Source: Gemmatimonadota bacterium (lineage in GTDB: Bacteria; Gemmatimonadota; Gemmatimonadetes; Gemmatimonadales; GWC2-71-9). From it: 64,000 nt of DNA. The translations under genes were made by a program, and so were the position numbers. The stretch spans positions 570,011-634,010 of the forward strand of contig JAKLGU010000001.1 in the NCBI GenBank assembly GCA_022710485.1, written 5' to 3'. A model generated the notes under the pieces. It saw only the letters and a list, made by a program, of their open reading frames with translations, made no database searches and was not told where the DNA came from. Shown here in pieces: positions 63,870 to 64,000 of this stretch; the stretch's first letter is position 1, and each line of letters begins with the position of its first letter.

Positions 63870-63899
63870 TTGACTGCGAGGAGGGCGTTCCGCTACCTT
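63870..63899 (+). promoter_or_regulatory. sigma70-like promoter for tRNA-Leu
   Basis: TTGACT (63870-63875), 18 bases, TACCTT (63894-63899). The start would be a few bases before the tRNA at 63910. Confidence 0.55.
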
Positions 63900-63909
63900 T
63901 GCCGCCCAC

Positions 63910-63993
63910 GCCGAAGTGGTGGAATTGGTAGACGCGCTGCGTTCAGGGCGCAGTGGGCGCAAGCCCGTGGGGGTTCGAGTCCCCCCTTCGGCA
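63910..63993 (+). tRNA. tRNA-Leu (CAG)
   Basis: An 84-base cloverleaf: acceptor GCCGAAG/CTTCGGC, D-arm with GGTGG and GGTAGAC, anticodon stem CTGCG/CGCAG with loop TTCAGGG (anticodon CAG at 63944-63946), long variable arm TGGGCGCAAGCCCGT and T-arm GGGGG-TTCGAGT-CCCCC. The 3' CCA is not encoded. Confidence 0.97.
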
Positions 63994-64000
63994 CTCTTCC

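Overview
The window is GC-rich, densely packed bacterial chromosome from a diderm: it carries LptD, BamD, Tol-Pal, Tat and several lipoproteins. The mix of genes (DUF4321-like protein, ComB beside FtsK, paired TPR proteins with acidic linkers) looks most like Gemmatimonadota. That placement is inference from gene content, since no rRNA is present. I see no insertion sequences, phage genes or CRISPR arrays, and no gene-free stretch over 300 bases. Most genes are on the minus strand in long operons whose stop and start codons overlap by 1-8 bases.

Layout. 1-1219: 5' end of a possible recA, then yraN coupled to a GxxExxY gene. 1294-10699: one minus operon, TPR protein > aroQ > pepP > accB > pilT > accC > comB > ftsK, ending at a clear terminator. 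10862-12718: a PpiD-like isomerase on plus, from a divergent promoter. 12803-16603: TPR protein > polyprenyl synthase > DUF4321-like > tatA. 18238-28603: epimerase > tolQ > tolR > tolA/tonB-like > tolB > pal > cpoB > an in-frame tatC-lptD fusion, then a lipoprotein gene and hutH-like. 28700-34825: EVE protein > uvrB > tsaE > tsaB > rimI > ssb > LysM protein. 34876-35718: zinc metallopeptidase on plus. 35752-55332: gmd > rmd > carB > murB > wbpD > wbpE > wbpA > ugd > two TPR genes > bamD > nadD > secA > radC > rel, with sugar-nucleotide genes interleaved with housekeeping genes. 55433: rpmB on plus. 55732-58701: rpmJ-rpsM-rpsK-rpsD-rpoA-rplQ. 58776-63816: smpB > amidase > TPR lipoprotein > pyrD > pyrF > small secreted protein. 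63910-63993: tRNA-Leu(CAG).

Themes are envelope biogenesis (Tat, Tol-Pal, LptD, BamD, PpiD, SecA, MurB, amidase, sugar nucleotides), fatty-acid and pyrimidine precursors, t6A tRNA modification, and stringent response. The most unusual object is the TatC-LptD reading frame: the cytoplasmic tail of TatC runs directly into a signal-peptide-like segment with an AEA cleavage site, followed by the outer-membrane LPS translocon. Other points of note are tsaE starting at a CTG inside the uvrB stop, pilT inside the accB-accC pair, a shared GFEPxEF motif in two TPR proteins, a solitary MIO-family lyase with an altered loop, and an 8-base tandem repeat present at two distant sites.
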